Shown here: positions 35,964 through 43,294 of the stretch, piece by piece | Layout: every line of letters begins with the position of its first letter | How positions within the stretch are numbered: position 1 is the first letter of the stretch | Assembly (NCBI RefSeq): GCF_963678635.1 | Contig: NC_087070.1 | Coordinates: 41,731,831 to 41,795,830 of the forward strand | Direction: 5' to 3' | Source of the DNA: Symsagittifera roscoffensis | Lineage: Eukaryota > Xenacoelomorpha > Acoela > Convolutidae | DNA length: 64,000 bases | Program-made: the position numbers and the translations under genes | Notes under the pieces: generated by a model | Seen by the model: only the letters and a program-made list of their open reading frames with translations | Told to the model about the DNA's origin: nothing | The model's database searches: none

Positions 35964-36969
35964 TTTCGTTATAATCAGCTTTGTTTCCAATTAAACTAAG
36001 TTCTTTTTCATAAAATTTTCCGCTGATTTCTTCCTTTTCCGCATCAATGAGACTGTATGTTGGAGGGTTTACAGTAGGAATGGCAACTATTTCAAAAACT
36101 TCGTCTGTAAAAATCTGCTTGTAACCTTTTCTAAAAGGCAAGTCAGTCTTCGCTATTCGAACATAGTCACCAACATAAAATTTTGGTTTCTGTACCAACT
36201 TCGATGAACTGTTTGCAATTAATGAAACTAAAGCAGGTACATGTTTTCTTGTGACCTTGTTTGGAGCCAATTTTGTTACTCTATTAACGCGTGAGTTAAT
36301 CGTTTGAACAAAACTTTGTAATTTTTCAATATAACTGTAAGTCCATTCAAACTCCAAGTATTTGTACATAATACTTTTCAGCGATCGAATGTTTCTTTCG
36401 GCAAACGCTGATTTTTTTTCACTGTGAGTATTGTATTTGATGATTTCTCGTTTAGTACATAACTTTTCGAACTCTCCTTTAAACTCGGTGCCTTTGTCAA
36501 CCCAAACTTTTTTTGGTTGTTTTGTTTTGATCATTTTTTTGAAAGCTTCGGTTGTTTCCTTAGCATATTTGGTCTTCAGGGGTTCCACTCGTAAGTAGCG
36601 AGAGAGGCAATCGACAGCAACTAACAAATATCGTACCCCTCGGTTATATTTAGCCAATTTATCAACATAAGCCAAGTCAAGAGACCAAATTTCGTTGATA
36701 TCGTTAACAATCACTTTTAGCCGAGGATATGTTTTACGAAACAATCCATACTTTGTATGTGATGATTGAGATCTCAGAAATTTTTCAACTTTTTTTGGTG
36801 AGAGTTGACTAGCATTTGTTAAATTTTTAACGCTACCAAATGCAGCTGGACCTTTCGTGTAGAGTAATTTGAGTTTCTTTTCTTCACTGATAGTAGGATT
36901 TCCATTCTTTTGTTGACGTCGTCGCAAACGATTCTTTACTGCTTTCATAGTTTTTATCATCGTCGTCAT
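35953..36969 (-). CDS. Polinton integrase (INT), DDE family, about 338 aa
   Basis: Retroviral-type integrase that would insert the element and make the 6-bp target duplication. Counting from the proposed start, the catalytic acids are D98 (IWSLDLAYVD), D158 (VWVDKGTEF) and E191 (AFAERNIRSLK). Upstream is an N-terminal LLYTKGPAAFGSVKNL segment common in Polinton integrases. The C-terminus has an SH3-like part beginning FYVGDYVRIAK and no evident chromodomain. The open frame continues to an ATG at 37,188, but its first 73 codons lie opposite another good frame. I therefore chose the first of three close ATGs (36,969, 36,960, 36,948). Start uncertainty is real; catalytic identity is not in doubt. 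Confidence 0.92.
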   Translation of the reverse strand: MTTMIKTMKAVKNRLRRRQQKNGNPTISEEKKLKLLYTKGPAAFGSVKNLTNASQLSPKKVEKFLRSQSSHTKYGLFRKTYPRLKVIVNDINEIWSLDLAYVDKLAKYNRGVRYLLVAVDCLSRYLRVEPLKTKYAKETTEAFKKMIKTKQPKKVWVDKGTEFKGEFEKLCTKREIIKYNTHSEKKSAFAERNIRSLKSIMYKYLEFEWTYSYIEKLQSFVQTINSRVNRVTKLAPNKVTRKHVPALVSLIANSSSKLVQKPKFYVGDYVRIAKTDLPFRKGYKQIFTDEVFEIVAIPTVNPPTYSLIDAEKEEISGKFYEKELSLIGNKADYNENGQ

Positions 36970-37834
36970 CGTCGTCGTTGGTGTTGGGGAAAAATTCTTT
37001 TTTCTGGGTTTTTCTTTTGTCTGATTGCTTGGTTCTGGGTTTGAGAGTTGTCGATCGAGTCTTCGAAGAGGAGGGTTTTGATCTCTTCGAGTACTCAGTT
37101 GTCGGGTTGTCGTCGGAGACGAAGGAGGAAGAAGCTGAGAAGGGCTTAGCTGCTTCGCTCTTAAGCGAGCGGAGAATCTGTTTGGCATAAGTGTTGGACA
37201 CTAAGCTAGGATCAAGATTCAGTTCTTTCAAAATTTGTGGATAAAAAACACCCTCAAGTTTTTTTGTGTTTTGCTGTGTATCGTACAAAAAAGATTCAAT
37301 TTTAACGAGTGTTGGTTTTCCTTGAATTAAAACATATCCGTCAACGTCTAAAGTCAAGGATTCAACTTTGAACAACTGCTTTAGCACGATGTTTGCCCTT
37401 TCCAATTTATTAGCTTCCAATAGCTCTTGAATGGATTCCATAACCTTTCGAAACACTTCAGCGGTTTTTCCATTACTTTTTTCATCGTTTTTTTCTGTTC
37501 TCTTTGAACTTGTCTGCTGCAGTGAATTGTTTGATTCAAAATTTTTTTCTGCTTCATCATCACCGTCATCACTGAAATTAGTAAGTGCAGATAAATTTCT
37601 TTTTCGGTGCAGATTTGGTACTACATTATTAGGGGTTAAAGGAATAGGAGATGTTGGGTTTAATGGTGGTGGAGAGTCACGGCTGATATTTCGTTCTCGA
37701 AATCGTTGTATGTAATTGAGTTGAGATGATTTGTCGTTAATTAATGGATTATGAAGGATTTGAGATTGTGGTGCAGTTTTTTCATCTGGAGCATATGTTT
37801 TTCGAGGAATGAGGATGAATTCTTCAGCATACAT
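36884..37834 (-). CDS. Polinton protein of unknown function, 316 aa
   Basis: I do not recognise the family. The N-terminal 110 residues are Pro/Ser/Asn-rich and probably disordered. A likely folded core covers about residues 120-220, with helical LEANKLERANIVLKQLF and then LDVDGYVLIQGKPTLVKIES and GVFYPQILKELNLDPSLVS. The tail is low complexity: Ser/Lys/Thr-rich, then seven Asp in a row. The last 86 bp overlap the proposed integrase start in another frame, and the integrase frame stays open over 305 bp here. It starts 10 nt after the stop of the small gene upstream. A regulatory or DNA-associated role is possible but not shown. Confidence 0.7.
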   Translation of the reverse strand: MYAEEFILIPRKTYAPDEKTAPQSQILHNPLINDKSSQLNYIQRFRERNISRDSPPPLNPTSPIPLTPNNVVPNLHRKRNLSALTNFSDDGDDEAEKNFESNNSLQQTSSKRTEKNDEKSNGKTAEVFRKVMESIQELLEANKLERANIVLKQLFKVESLTLDVDGYVLIQGKPTLVKIESFLYDTQQNTKKLEGVFYPQILKELNLDPSLVSNTYAKQILRSLKSEAAKPFSASSSFVSDDNPTTEYSKRSKPSSSKTRSTTLKPRTKQSDKRKTQKKEFFPNTNDDDDDDDKNYESSKESFATTSTKEWKSYYQ

Positions 37835-37844
37835 GCCTGAGATT

Positions 37845-38135
37845 CTAGTTTTTCAAGTAAATGTAACACGATTCTCCGATTGATTTAACCAGTGGAATAT
37901 TGTTTGCCAAAACTTTTCGTTTTTCTCGGATACTAAACTTAGGGTCAACAATTTTTCCAAATGGTATTTTCTTACTCTCGATGAAACTCTTGTTAGCTGG
38001 AACATGTCCCAGAAAAACATTTACAAAACAATCGCAAAGAAATCTAATAAAATTTGAATCAGCTTCTGTCAAAATTGATCTACAATGGCGACTATTGAGC
38101 ATTTGCTTCAATATACATAATTCTTTCTCTTTCAT
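37845..38135 (-). CDS. Small conserved Polinton protein, 96 aa
   Basis: The pattern ILKQMLNSRHCRSILTEAD, then a hydrophobic DCFVNVFLGHVPANKS segment, then a basic stretch, matches a small protein of unknown function that I recall as common in Polintons: a leucine-rich start, a 'NVxxGxVP' motif and a Lys/Arg-rich centre. It may be virion-associated or nucleic-acid binding, but this is not established. The ATG used gives MKEKELC; the frame upstream begins with a non-ATG codon. It overlaps the 3' end of the ATPase gene by 44 nt. A His or Cys cluster typical of zinc binding is not seen. Confidence 0.65.
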   Translation of the reverse strand: MKEKELCILKQMLNSRHCRSILTEADSNFIRFLCDCFVNVFLGHVPANKSFIESKKIPFGKIVDPKFSIREKRKVLANNIPLVKSIGESCYIYLKN

Positions 38136-38784
38136 TTTCAAGAGATGTGATAACTGCTTTCGAGGATGGTAAATAGAAAATGGTTGGTGATGGTGGAACT
38201 ATGTTTGACGAATAACGAAGACATTCTGAAGTTTTGGGATCCAAGTCTATCAACAGATGACCAAAATCATCTTTCGTTGCCAACTGATACGCATGACGGA
38301 AGAATTTTGCATTATTCAACTGTCTGCCTAAATAATCAATTTGTTAAATGTCTCGAGGTGATTTGAACAAAATTAAGTGAGTTGTATTCAAATCTATTGT
38401 ACGTGATTGCTTACTTTGCTGAAATAAATTGTGCTTGACATAAATAACATGAACATTTTTATGTCGACCTGCTGTAGCTAATTTAACAAAATCTTTTTCA
38501 TTAAAAATTTCTTCACAGGTATCATCAAAGACAATCATACAATCCCGTAAGTTATTAACAATTTCAAAGCTGGATAATTTTATAAATTCAATATCAAATT
38601 TGTTGTGAGAAACAAAGGAACGGTATTTGGGTTGATCGTGAAGATAAAAATAAAATATCTTGTTATACGATGGATAGAATGTACCTTTGAGAAGCATTTG
38701 AAAAATTAAATCAGTTTTGCCAGATCCTGAGGGACCTGAAACGGACATAAACAGACGATCTTTTGTTGAAATGATCTTATTCAT
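38092..38784 (-). pseudogene. Packaging ATPase interrupted by one in-frame stop
   Basis: FtsK/HerA-type (A32-like) genome-packaging ATPase. Walker A is GPSGSGKT at residues 17-24 and Walker B is MIVFDD at residues 83-88, followed by a sensor-like region ending with FKSPRDI. A TAA then falls at codon 147 (38,344-38,346). The same frame continues without any shift through segments typical of the family (YLGRQL, HAYQLAT, HLLIDLDPKT) to a normal stop at 38,092, for 231 codons in all. The ATG lies 2 nt after the membrane-protein stop (TAA-TA-ATG). Possible explanations are a recent loss-of-function point mutation, an assembly base error or readthrough. No other gene here shows in-frame TAA, so a variant genetic code is unlikely. 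Confidence 0.85.
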
Positions 38785-38786
38785 TA

Positions 38787-39077
38787 TTATAACTTGGGAT
38801 TGGGTAACATGTAACCAACTGTACTGGATAGTATTGAAAGCCAAATGGCAGTCTCATCACAACTAAGGTTGTAAAAAGATAATTTTGAAATAGATAAAGA
38901 GAGCAAAATGAAAATGAAACAGACTTGCGTGAAAAAGACAACTTCTGCAGACGGAAGAGAAACAGAATTACAAAATTTCCAAGATCTGTTTTCGTGAGAT
39001 AAAGACTTTTCGGCAACACCAATGTCAACAAAGTCGCAATCATTGTTCTCGACAGTGGTGGTTTCTTCAATTTCCAT
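38787..39077 (-). CDS. Small Polinton membrane protein, 96 aa
   Basis: The N-terminal 40 residues are acidic to neutral. A strong membrane segment covers about residues 46-64 (VVFFTQVCFIFILLSLSIS), and a second hydrophobic stretch covers about 77-91, ending in GYMLPNPKL. The pattern 'VxFFTQ ... LSSxxGYxLPxPKL' is one I associate with a conserved small membrane protein of Polintons. A role in a virion membrane or in assembly is plausible but unproven. The chosen ATG overlaps the end of the upstream gene by 11 nt (39,067-39,077). The stop is 2 nt before the ATPase ATG, so both neighbours are tightly coupled. Confidence 0.75.
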   Translation of the reverse strand: MEIEETTTVENNDCDFVDIGVAEKSLSHENRSWKFCNSVSLPSAEVVFFTQVCFIFILLSLSISKLSFYNLSCDETAIWLSILSSTVGYMLPNPKL

Positions 39078-39363
39078 GTTTACCCGAAGACTTTTTTTGC
39101 TTATTTCTATCAAGGTTGATAGTTACAACTGCATACCAATCGCCTTTTTTTCTCTCTGATCTATTGCCGTTTGGTTTGTATTTTATTATATATCTTGCTA
39201 TGTTTTTGTCTGTCAGAAGTATCCGAACAATTTTTTCTACGTTTCCGGTACTGATTTCGTCTAATAACTCTTTTGGTAAATTCTCACCTGTTAAACTCAC
39301 ATTTTGTGTGTTTTCTTTTGGCAAAAATATTTTTTTGAAATTTTGAATTTTCAAACACGACAT
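39067..39363 (-). CDS. Unknown Polinton protein, 98 aa, paralogue of the 39,466 gene
   Basis: The core NLPKELLDEISTGNVEKI, then IIKYKPNGNRSERKKGDW, aligns without gaps to the 99-aa gene just upstream in the same operon-like block. The shared pattern is LPxEL, T-x-NVE-x-I, an Ala-centred helix, K-x-N-x-N and a late beta-like strand. It starts at a true ATG. The C-terminus is Lys/Ser-rich. I do not recognise a wider family. A poly(A)-like signal and a TATA-like tract separate it from its paralogue, so it may head a separate transcription unit running to the protease. Confidence 0.65.
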   Translation of the reverse strand: MSCLKIQNFKKIFLPKENTQNVSLTGENLPKELLDEISTGNVEKIVRILLTDKNIARYIIKYKPNGNRSERKKGDWYAVVTINLDRNKQKKSSGKHGN

Positions 39364-39420
39364 GTTAGCAACTAGTAATCACACAAGATCAAAAGAAAAT
39401 GAAGACAATCAATAAATATA

Positions 39421-39426
39421 TTTATT
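39421..39426 (-). terminator. Candidate poly(A) signal AATAAA
   Basis: The plus strand reads TTTATT, so AATAAA is on the minus strand, 40-45 nt past the stop of the 99-aa gene. It is in the right place to end the transcript that begins near 42.2 kb. AT-rich context makes chance occurrence possible. Confidence 0.4.
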
Positions 39427-39444
39427 ATGATTCACAAAATTTGG

Positions 39445-39458
39445 CATATATATATATG
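39445..39458 (-). promoter_or_regulatory. TATA-like tract
   Basis: CATATATATATATG is a palindromic alternating AT tract between the two paralogous genes, about 82-95 nt upstream of the 98-aa gene ATG. It may be a TATA element for the leftward structural block; being self-complementary it gives no strand information. Confidence 0.35.
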
Positions 39459-39465
39459 TGATTCG

Positions 39466-39765
39466 TCATTTCGGTTCAACAGGCAAATCAACTCCTCGTT
39501 CAATGAAGAAAAACTCATATTTTGTGAATTTGTCATGGTTACGATTAGATTTGAACTTTACAACAAAATGAGCAGCAACTCTGATAGTGGCTTGAACTAA
39601 ATGTATTTCCTCAACGTTATCAGTTTTGACTAATTCTTTCAGTTCAGCTGGAAGCTGATGGTCATGCAAATGAATTTGTCTTCTCTCTCCCAGCTGAGGT
39701 TGCAGCCCTTCCAGGTTGAGATTGAACAACGGAATTGACTGGCGAAATTCCTGGAGTTTGGACAT
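39466..39765 (-). CDS. Unknown Polinton protein, 99 aa, paralogue of the 39,067 gene
   Basis: The QLPAELKELVKTDNVEEI segment and the following FVVKFKSNRNHDKFTK align to the 98-aa gene at 39,067-39,363, showing an old tandem duplication. The start giving MSKLQEF matches the paralogue's MSCLKIQNF in position and supports this ATG over the longer non-ATG frame. The first 104 bp overlap the 95-aa gene in another frame. Function is unknown. The polypeptide is small, soluble-looking and slightly basic to neutral, with no signal or membrane segment. Confidence 0.65.
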   Translation of the reverse strand: MSKLQEFRQSIPLFNLNLEGLQPQLGERRQIHLHDHQLPAELKELVKTDNVEEIHLVQATIRVAAHFVVKFKSNRNHDKFTKYEFFFIERGVDLPVEPK

Positions 39766-39949
39766 TGTACAGGTGAAAGTAGTCAAGAACTGTAAAAAAT
39801 TTCCGTAAATTGTCGATTTCGATATCGTTCAGTGTAATTTGTTCGAGTTTTTGCAGGAGAGGTTTTCCTCGACAATCTAATATGCCTGTCCGCGTAAGAG
39901 TAACTTTAATTCTTGGTGTTAAATTGTTTTCAGGACTCTGATTAGTCAT
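39662..39949 (-). CDS. Unknown Polinton protein, 95 aa
   Basis: No family recognised. The best-looking part is residues 10-60: PRIKVTLTRTGILDCRGKPL, then QITLNDIEIDNLRKFFTVLDYF, with alternating hydrophobic residues suggesting beta strands and a helix. The last third is low complexity and overlaps the start of the 99-aa gene, so the real C-terminus is the less secure end. The start giving MTNQSP is chosen because it overlaps the upstream stop by 8 nt (ATGACTAA), in line with other junctions of the element. Confidence 0.5.
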   Translation of the reverse strand: MTNQSPENNLTPRIKVTLTRTGILDCRGKPLLQKLEQITLNDIEIDNLRKFFTVLDYFHLYNVQTPGISPVNSVVQSQPGRAATSAGREKTNSFA

Positions 39950-40529
39950 TGAAGCGTAAACCACCAAATTTGGAGATAAGGTTGTTTGCATCATTGGACA
40001 GTTCATTTTGTAACCAATCGAAAAAAACTTTGGATTTTCTACGGGTACAATGCTTTAATAATTGATGTGAGGGAAGTAAATGAGAATGTCGTTTGCAAAT
40101 ATGTTTTTCTTGACCCAATAACTGTTCAATCTTTGGGCAGCCAAAATCTTCCAAATTTGTCACGGGTAATTTCAAGTATTCAGCTAATAAAACAGATTTT
40201 TGTGTACCTTTAGCAAAAAAATGGGAATTTGGGTTCCTCAAACGAATGCTGTCAAAAATTTGATCCAAGTATGAGTAAGGGTATTCACCTTCGTCCCAAC
40301 GAAGCCCGTGTAGAAATTTAGATACCCAATTGTACGCTTTTTTCTCTTCTTTTGATAAATTGTTGAATTGAACTGGTGGCAGAAAATGAATTGTATCAAT
40401 TGTATTAGCAGAGCAAACGGAAAGTTCCTTTATGATCAAAGGTTTCTTGCCACATTTAAATCCTTCAATATCTAAAATAATGAGATGGTTGAAAAACAAT
40501 TTTTTAGTTTTCTTTCTTTGGGTTAACAT
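39942..40529 (-). CDS. Possible RNase-H-fold nuclease, 195 aa
   Basis: An N-terminal hydrophobic strand ends in LDIEGF (D20, E22), which resembles the D-x-E exonuclease I motif of DEDD nucleases. Further conserved-looking features are FLHGLRWDEGEYPY (residues 72-85), HFFAKGTQKSVLLAEYL (103-119), GCPKIEQL (130-137) and C145/H148/C161 with W172. This layout matches a protein I have seen associated with Polintons and insect genomes, usually unannotated. Not all DEDD motifs can be identified, so nuclease activity is inference. The first ATG is used; the frame upstream starts at GTG. It sits 9 nt upstream of the 135-aa gene boundary and overlaps the next gene by 8 nt. Confidence 0.65.
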   Translation of the reverse strand: MLTQRKKTKKLFFNHLIILDIEGFKCGKKPLIIKELSVCSANTIDTIHFLPPVQFNNLSKEEKKAYNWVSKFLHGLRWDEGEYPYSYLDQIFDSIRLRNPNSHFFAKGTQKSVLLAEYLKLPVTNLEDFGCPKIEQLLGQEKHICKRHSHLLPSHQLLKHCTRRKSKVFFDWLQNELSNDANNLISKFGGLRFND

Positions 40530-40538
40530 GACTTTCAC

Positions 40539-40946
40539 TCAACATTCCAACAAACGAAATAACTTTGGTTTGAATGCTTTAAGAAATAAGCAAAACGCAA
40601 TACCTGTCACGTGACCCAGGTAACAGTTTTTTATTGGACAAGGCAAAACATATGTGTACCCAGGACCGGTATGATTTTTTTCTTGCAAATATCCCGCTGC
40701 GTCATGCAATATAGCATGTATTCTAAGAAACTTGAAATGTTTCAAGTGTTTGTCGAGCGACGAATTGTCTATTCCAATTAAACCACCATATGGTCTGTTT
40801 TTCAAAACAAAATCCAAATTAATATCAGCATCCAAATACAAACAAGTGGCTAAAAAATACTGAAATCTGACTGATTTGTCTGGATATTGTGATTTTAAGT
40901 CTATAAAAATTTCATGAATGAGTTTTAAATTGAAAGTTGAAATCAT
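40539..40946 (-). CDS. Unknown Polinton protein, 135 aa
   Basis: No family recognised. Visible features are a leucine/isoleucine-rich helical start, a DAAGYLQEKNHTGPGYTYV segment in the second half, and CPIKNCYLGHVTG with two Cys and one His that could bind metal. There is no signal peptide from the chosen ATG; the hydrophobic leader in the longer frame starts from a non-ATG codon. It is 51 nt after the 262-aa gene and 9 nt before the nuclease-like gene, in the same direction. Confidence 0.6.
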   Translation of the reverse strand: MISTFNLKLIHEIFIDLKSQYPDKSVRFQYFLATCLYLDADINLDFVLKNRPYGGLIGIDNSSLDKHLKHFKFLRIHAILHDAAGYLQEKNHTGPGYTYVLPCPIKNCYLGHVTGIAFCLFLKAFKPKLFRLLEC

Positions 40947-40997
40947 GTTTACTGAACTCAATATAATAAAAAGGGAATAATGAAAAGTATGTATCAA

Positions 40998-41786
40998 TTA
41001 AAACTTAACTTTCTCTTCAACAATAAATTTCACAAATAGCACATCAGTATCTACATCAAGTTTTCCATATCCACTTGTCAAAATATCCATTATTTTGCAA
41101 AAAGCGGCAGAATGGGGTCCATTAATTAAACTTTCAAATCTTTTCAAAGTTTCTGTATTCATCTCATCTGTTTGAACATGTCTGCTTTCTGTATGTTTCT
41201 TTGAAACTGAAGTCGAAACTCTTACGGATTTGTTTGATGTCGACGATGCAGCAGGCGTAACTGTATTATCAATTCGTTTCTGTCCCCCAACGGCCGGAGA
41301 TTTCTTGCAAACGTTTTGATTTGGTGAAGTTTGTTTCTTAGATGATGTTGCAGAAAGCAATAAATTGGGTAAACGTTTTTTGATTGCAGTGAAATCTAAC
41401 AAATCGAGATTGGCTGCAACAGGTTGTGCTGAATAAGTGAGAGCTAGTTTAAGCTTGTCAAATAACTCACCGTTTCCTTTGACATCTTTAGCAGGAGAAA
41501 CTAAGTATTTGAAGCAAGTGAAAATACAAGGAACACTGAAACATTTTTGGGAAGGAAAAAATTGGTTTAATTGTTCCTCTGAATCTACTTGAATCAATAT
41601 ATGGTAATGAATTTTTTTTTCATTCTCGACTGAAAAAGGGCAATATTCAGATTTGAAGTGGCTTCCAAAAACATAATTTTTAAAAGTAGATAAATTAGGA
41701 ATTTTTTCAGTGATAACAAATTTGAAATTTGGTTGAAATTTTTTGAAATAATCAGGTAACACAACTTCGAACATAGCTTCTGCCAT
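40998..41786 (-). CDS. Polinton protein with possible HUH motif, 262 aa
   Basis: The N-terminal third has FKFVITEKI (residues 21-29), then KKIHYHILIQV with H60-Y-H62 followed by hydrophobics, then CFKYLVSPAKD (91-101). This order is reminiscent of Rep/HUH endonuclease motifs I, II and III, but the tyrosine motif (YxxK) is not exact, so the resemblance may be only structural or accidental. Residues 145-215 are Ser/Thr/Lys-rich and probably disordered. The C-terminal 50 residues look helical and then beta. It lies 14 nt after the PC4-like gene. Function is unknown, and a DNA-binding role is the best guess. Confidence 0.6.
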   Translation of the reverse strand: MAEAMFEVVLPDYFKKFQPNFKFVITEKIPNLSTFKNYVFGSHFKSEYCPFSVENEKKIHYHILIQVDSEEQLNQFFPSQKCFSVPCIFTCFKYLVSPAKDVKGNGELFDKLKLALTYSAQPVAANLDLLDFTAIKKRLPNLLLSATSSKKQTSPNQNVCKKSPAVGGQKRIDNTVTPAASSTSNKSVRVSTSVSKKHTESRHVQTDEMNTETLKRFESLINGPHSAAFCKIMDILTSGYGKLDVDTDVLFVKFIVEEKVKF

Positions 41787-41800
41787 TTTGTAAAGGAAAA

Positions 41801-42172
41801 TTAATTCGGGTCGTGCTTGAAATCCTTTGTGTTTGAGGAAAGTTGAGATTTCCTGGCTCGTTTACAGTTAGATTGTGGTTTGTCTTTGTTTTCAACAGTA
41901 TCAGAAATTTCACTTGTTTGCGCTCGGATTGACTTTCCCGACTTTAGTAATTTTGAAAATTCTTCGCTGCTTAAGGAAAGTCTTTGTACACATTCAAATT
42001 CAGCGCCTTCAGCTGCTTTTTTGAAAACTTTCAGGAATACATAAGTTCCAGTTTGGTCATATGTTTTCAATGTAGCACGCACTAGTCTTTTACTGTTTTC
42101 CGAAATATCGAAATAGCAATCGCCAAAATCTTTATCTGCATCTGCTGTGGTGCTTGTTTTGGTTTTATTCAT
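41801..42172 (-). CDS. PC4-like ssDNA-binding protein, 123 aa
   Basis: Residues 19-80 fit the PC4/p15 (transcription coactivator, ssDNA-binding) pattern: CYFDISENSKRLVRATLK, then TYVFLKVFKK, then QRLSLSSEEFSKLL. The order is beta strands with basic residues followed by a 'LSxxEFxxLL' helix. The tail from residue 95 is Lys/Arg/Ser-rich. It is the first gene of the leftward block. A TATATAAA-like element lies on its strand at 42,285-42,292. A role in transcription or in binding displaced strands during protein-primed replication would make sense but is inferred. Confidence 0.65.
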   Translation of the reverse strand: MNKTKTSTTADADKDFGDCYFDISENSKRLVRATLKTYDQTGTYVFLKVFKKAAEGAEFECVQRLSLSSEEFSKLLKSGKSIRAQTSEISDTVENKDKPQSNCKRARKSQLSSNTKDFKHDPN

Positions 42173-42658
42173 TGTAACGAGTAAATTTTCAAAGTAACTT
42201 GATTCAAAACTGAATAGAAAGAAATGAATGGTTCCGATTGATTGTATATGTCTGCAAAAGAAAGCGGCGTTGTATCTATTTTAATTTATATACACATGTA
42301 ATTTATATCGCAAAGATATTGGATTGCAATTTAGTTCACATGGATAAGTATTTTGTGCATGTACAACTGATAAGAATTTTAATGGGTGTTAAAGGTCACA
42401 ATGTTTAAACGTTATTTTTGATACAAGCTATTTGTTTGAATGCAATTTAGATAAACATAGAATACCACCCAAGGTAACATAAGTATTTTACACGCCCTCC
42501 CTTATTAAACCGATTAAAAACTACATAGGAGGTCTTGAAATTTCTAATTTTAGAAGAACCAATCCCTATTTTAATCTCTTGAGGCGTTTTCACAATTCAT
42601 TTCAGTTTCATTTCTCTCCGCGTTACGTTTGTCATTTTCTTCCAACTTTTCTTCAAAA
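42173..42658. promoter_or_regulatory. Divergent promoter region
   Basis: The only head-to-head intergenic region in the element: leftward genes start at 42,172 and the rightward 211-aa gene at 42,659. TTTATATA on the plus strand at 42,285-42,292 reads TATATAAA on the minus strand, about 115 nt before the first leftward ATG. No equally clear TATA element is seen for the rightward gene. Confidence 0.5.
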
Positions 42659-43294
42659 ATGCCTTGTTATATTATTGCCGGATATTCCAATTACGAAAGA
42701 ACCATTTTTTATGAAACCGTTCACGGTATTTTTGTAGCAATAATTAACGAAGAAAAAAGTTTCAATTCTGATGAGTGGACTTGTACTCATCACGTTATGA
42801 TTCCCAAAAATTTTTTACATTTATTCAGTAAACTTTCCTTAAAAAATTCAAAAAAAGACGAAGAACTGAATATAAAGTATTTGAGTTACCTTACAAATTC
42901 TGGTAAATATACGGATCCTGACGAGCCTCTTGCTCTTCAGGTTGATATTTCAACTTTATCAAAACCAGTAAAAAAAATTTTGTATAAATACGATTGTGAT
43001 GTTACTCCGATGTGTGAAAACCAATTAGAATACTTTGAAGAAATTGAATTTTTTGATCGTTTATGGGGAATGGAACAAATTGAGTCACCATCAGTAGTTA
43101 CCCCGAAAGCTGATCCTTCCCCTGTAGTTTCACCATGGCTTGACGAACCGGGTTGCTCAACTCCAAAGCGTACCCCTGTGGCTACTGTGAGCAACCACAT
43201 GGAAAACTTAACCCCTTCTCTCTGTCTAGCGCCAAAGAAAAAAAGGAAGTTAACAACACTAGAGAAAGCGCAGGAGTATTTGGACCTTATATAA
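42659..43294 (+). CDS. Nuclear-targeted Polinton protein of unknown function, 211 aa
   Basis: The N-terminal 120 residues look folded (MPCYIIAGYSNYERTIFYE, IPKNFLHLFSKL). Residues about 135-200 are Pro/Ser/Thr-rich with several S/T-P sites, among them VTPK, STPKR and VVSP, which could be phosphorylated by proline-directed kinases. Near the end is PKKKRKL, almost the same as the classical SV40-type nuclear localisation signal. The true ATG gives MPCYII; the longer frame starts at TTG. It is divergent from the structural block and upstream of the polymerase, the position expected for an early or regulatory protein. No homologous family is recognised. Confidence 0.7.
   Translation: MPCYIIAGYSNYERTIFYETVHGIFVAIINEEKSFNSDEWTCTHHVMIPKNFLHLFSKLSLKNSKKDEELNIKYLSYLTNSGKYTDPDEPLALQVDISTLSKPVKKILYKYDCDVTPMCENQLEYFEEIEFFDRLWGMEQIESPSVVTPKADPSPVVSPWLDEPGCSTPKRTPVATVSNHMENLTPSLCLAPKKKRKLTTLEKAQEYLDLI

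Noticed and set aside
37431-37715. Plus-strand ORFs opposite the leftward Polinton genes (also 34,007-35,037 and 35,378-35,913)
   Set aside because: Antisense shadows of well-supported genes with no family pattern.
38344-38346. Variant genetic code reading TAA as sense
   Set aside because: All other Polinton frames lack internal TAA and several end with TAA.
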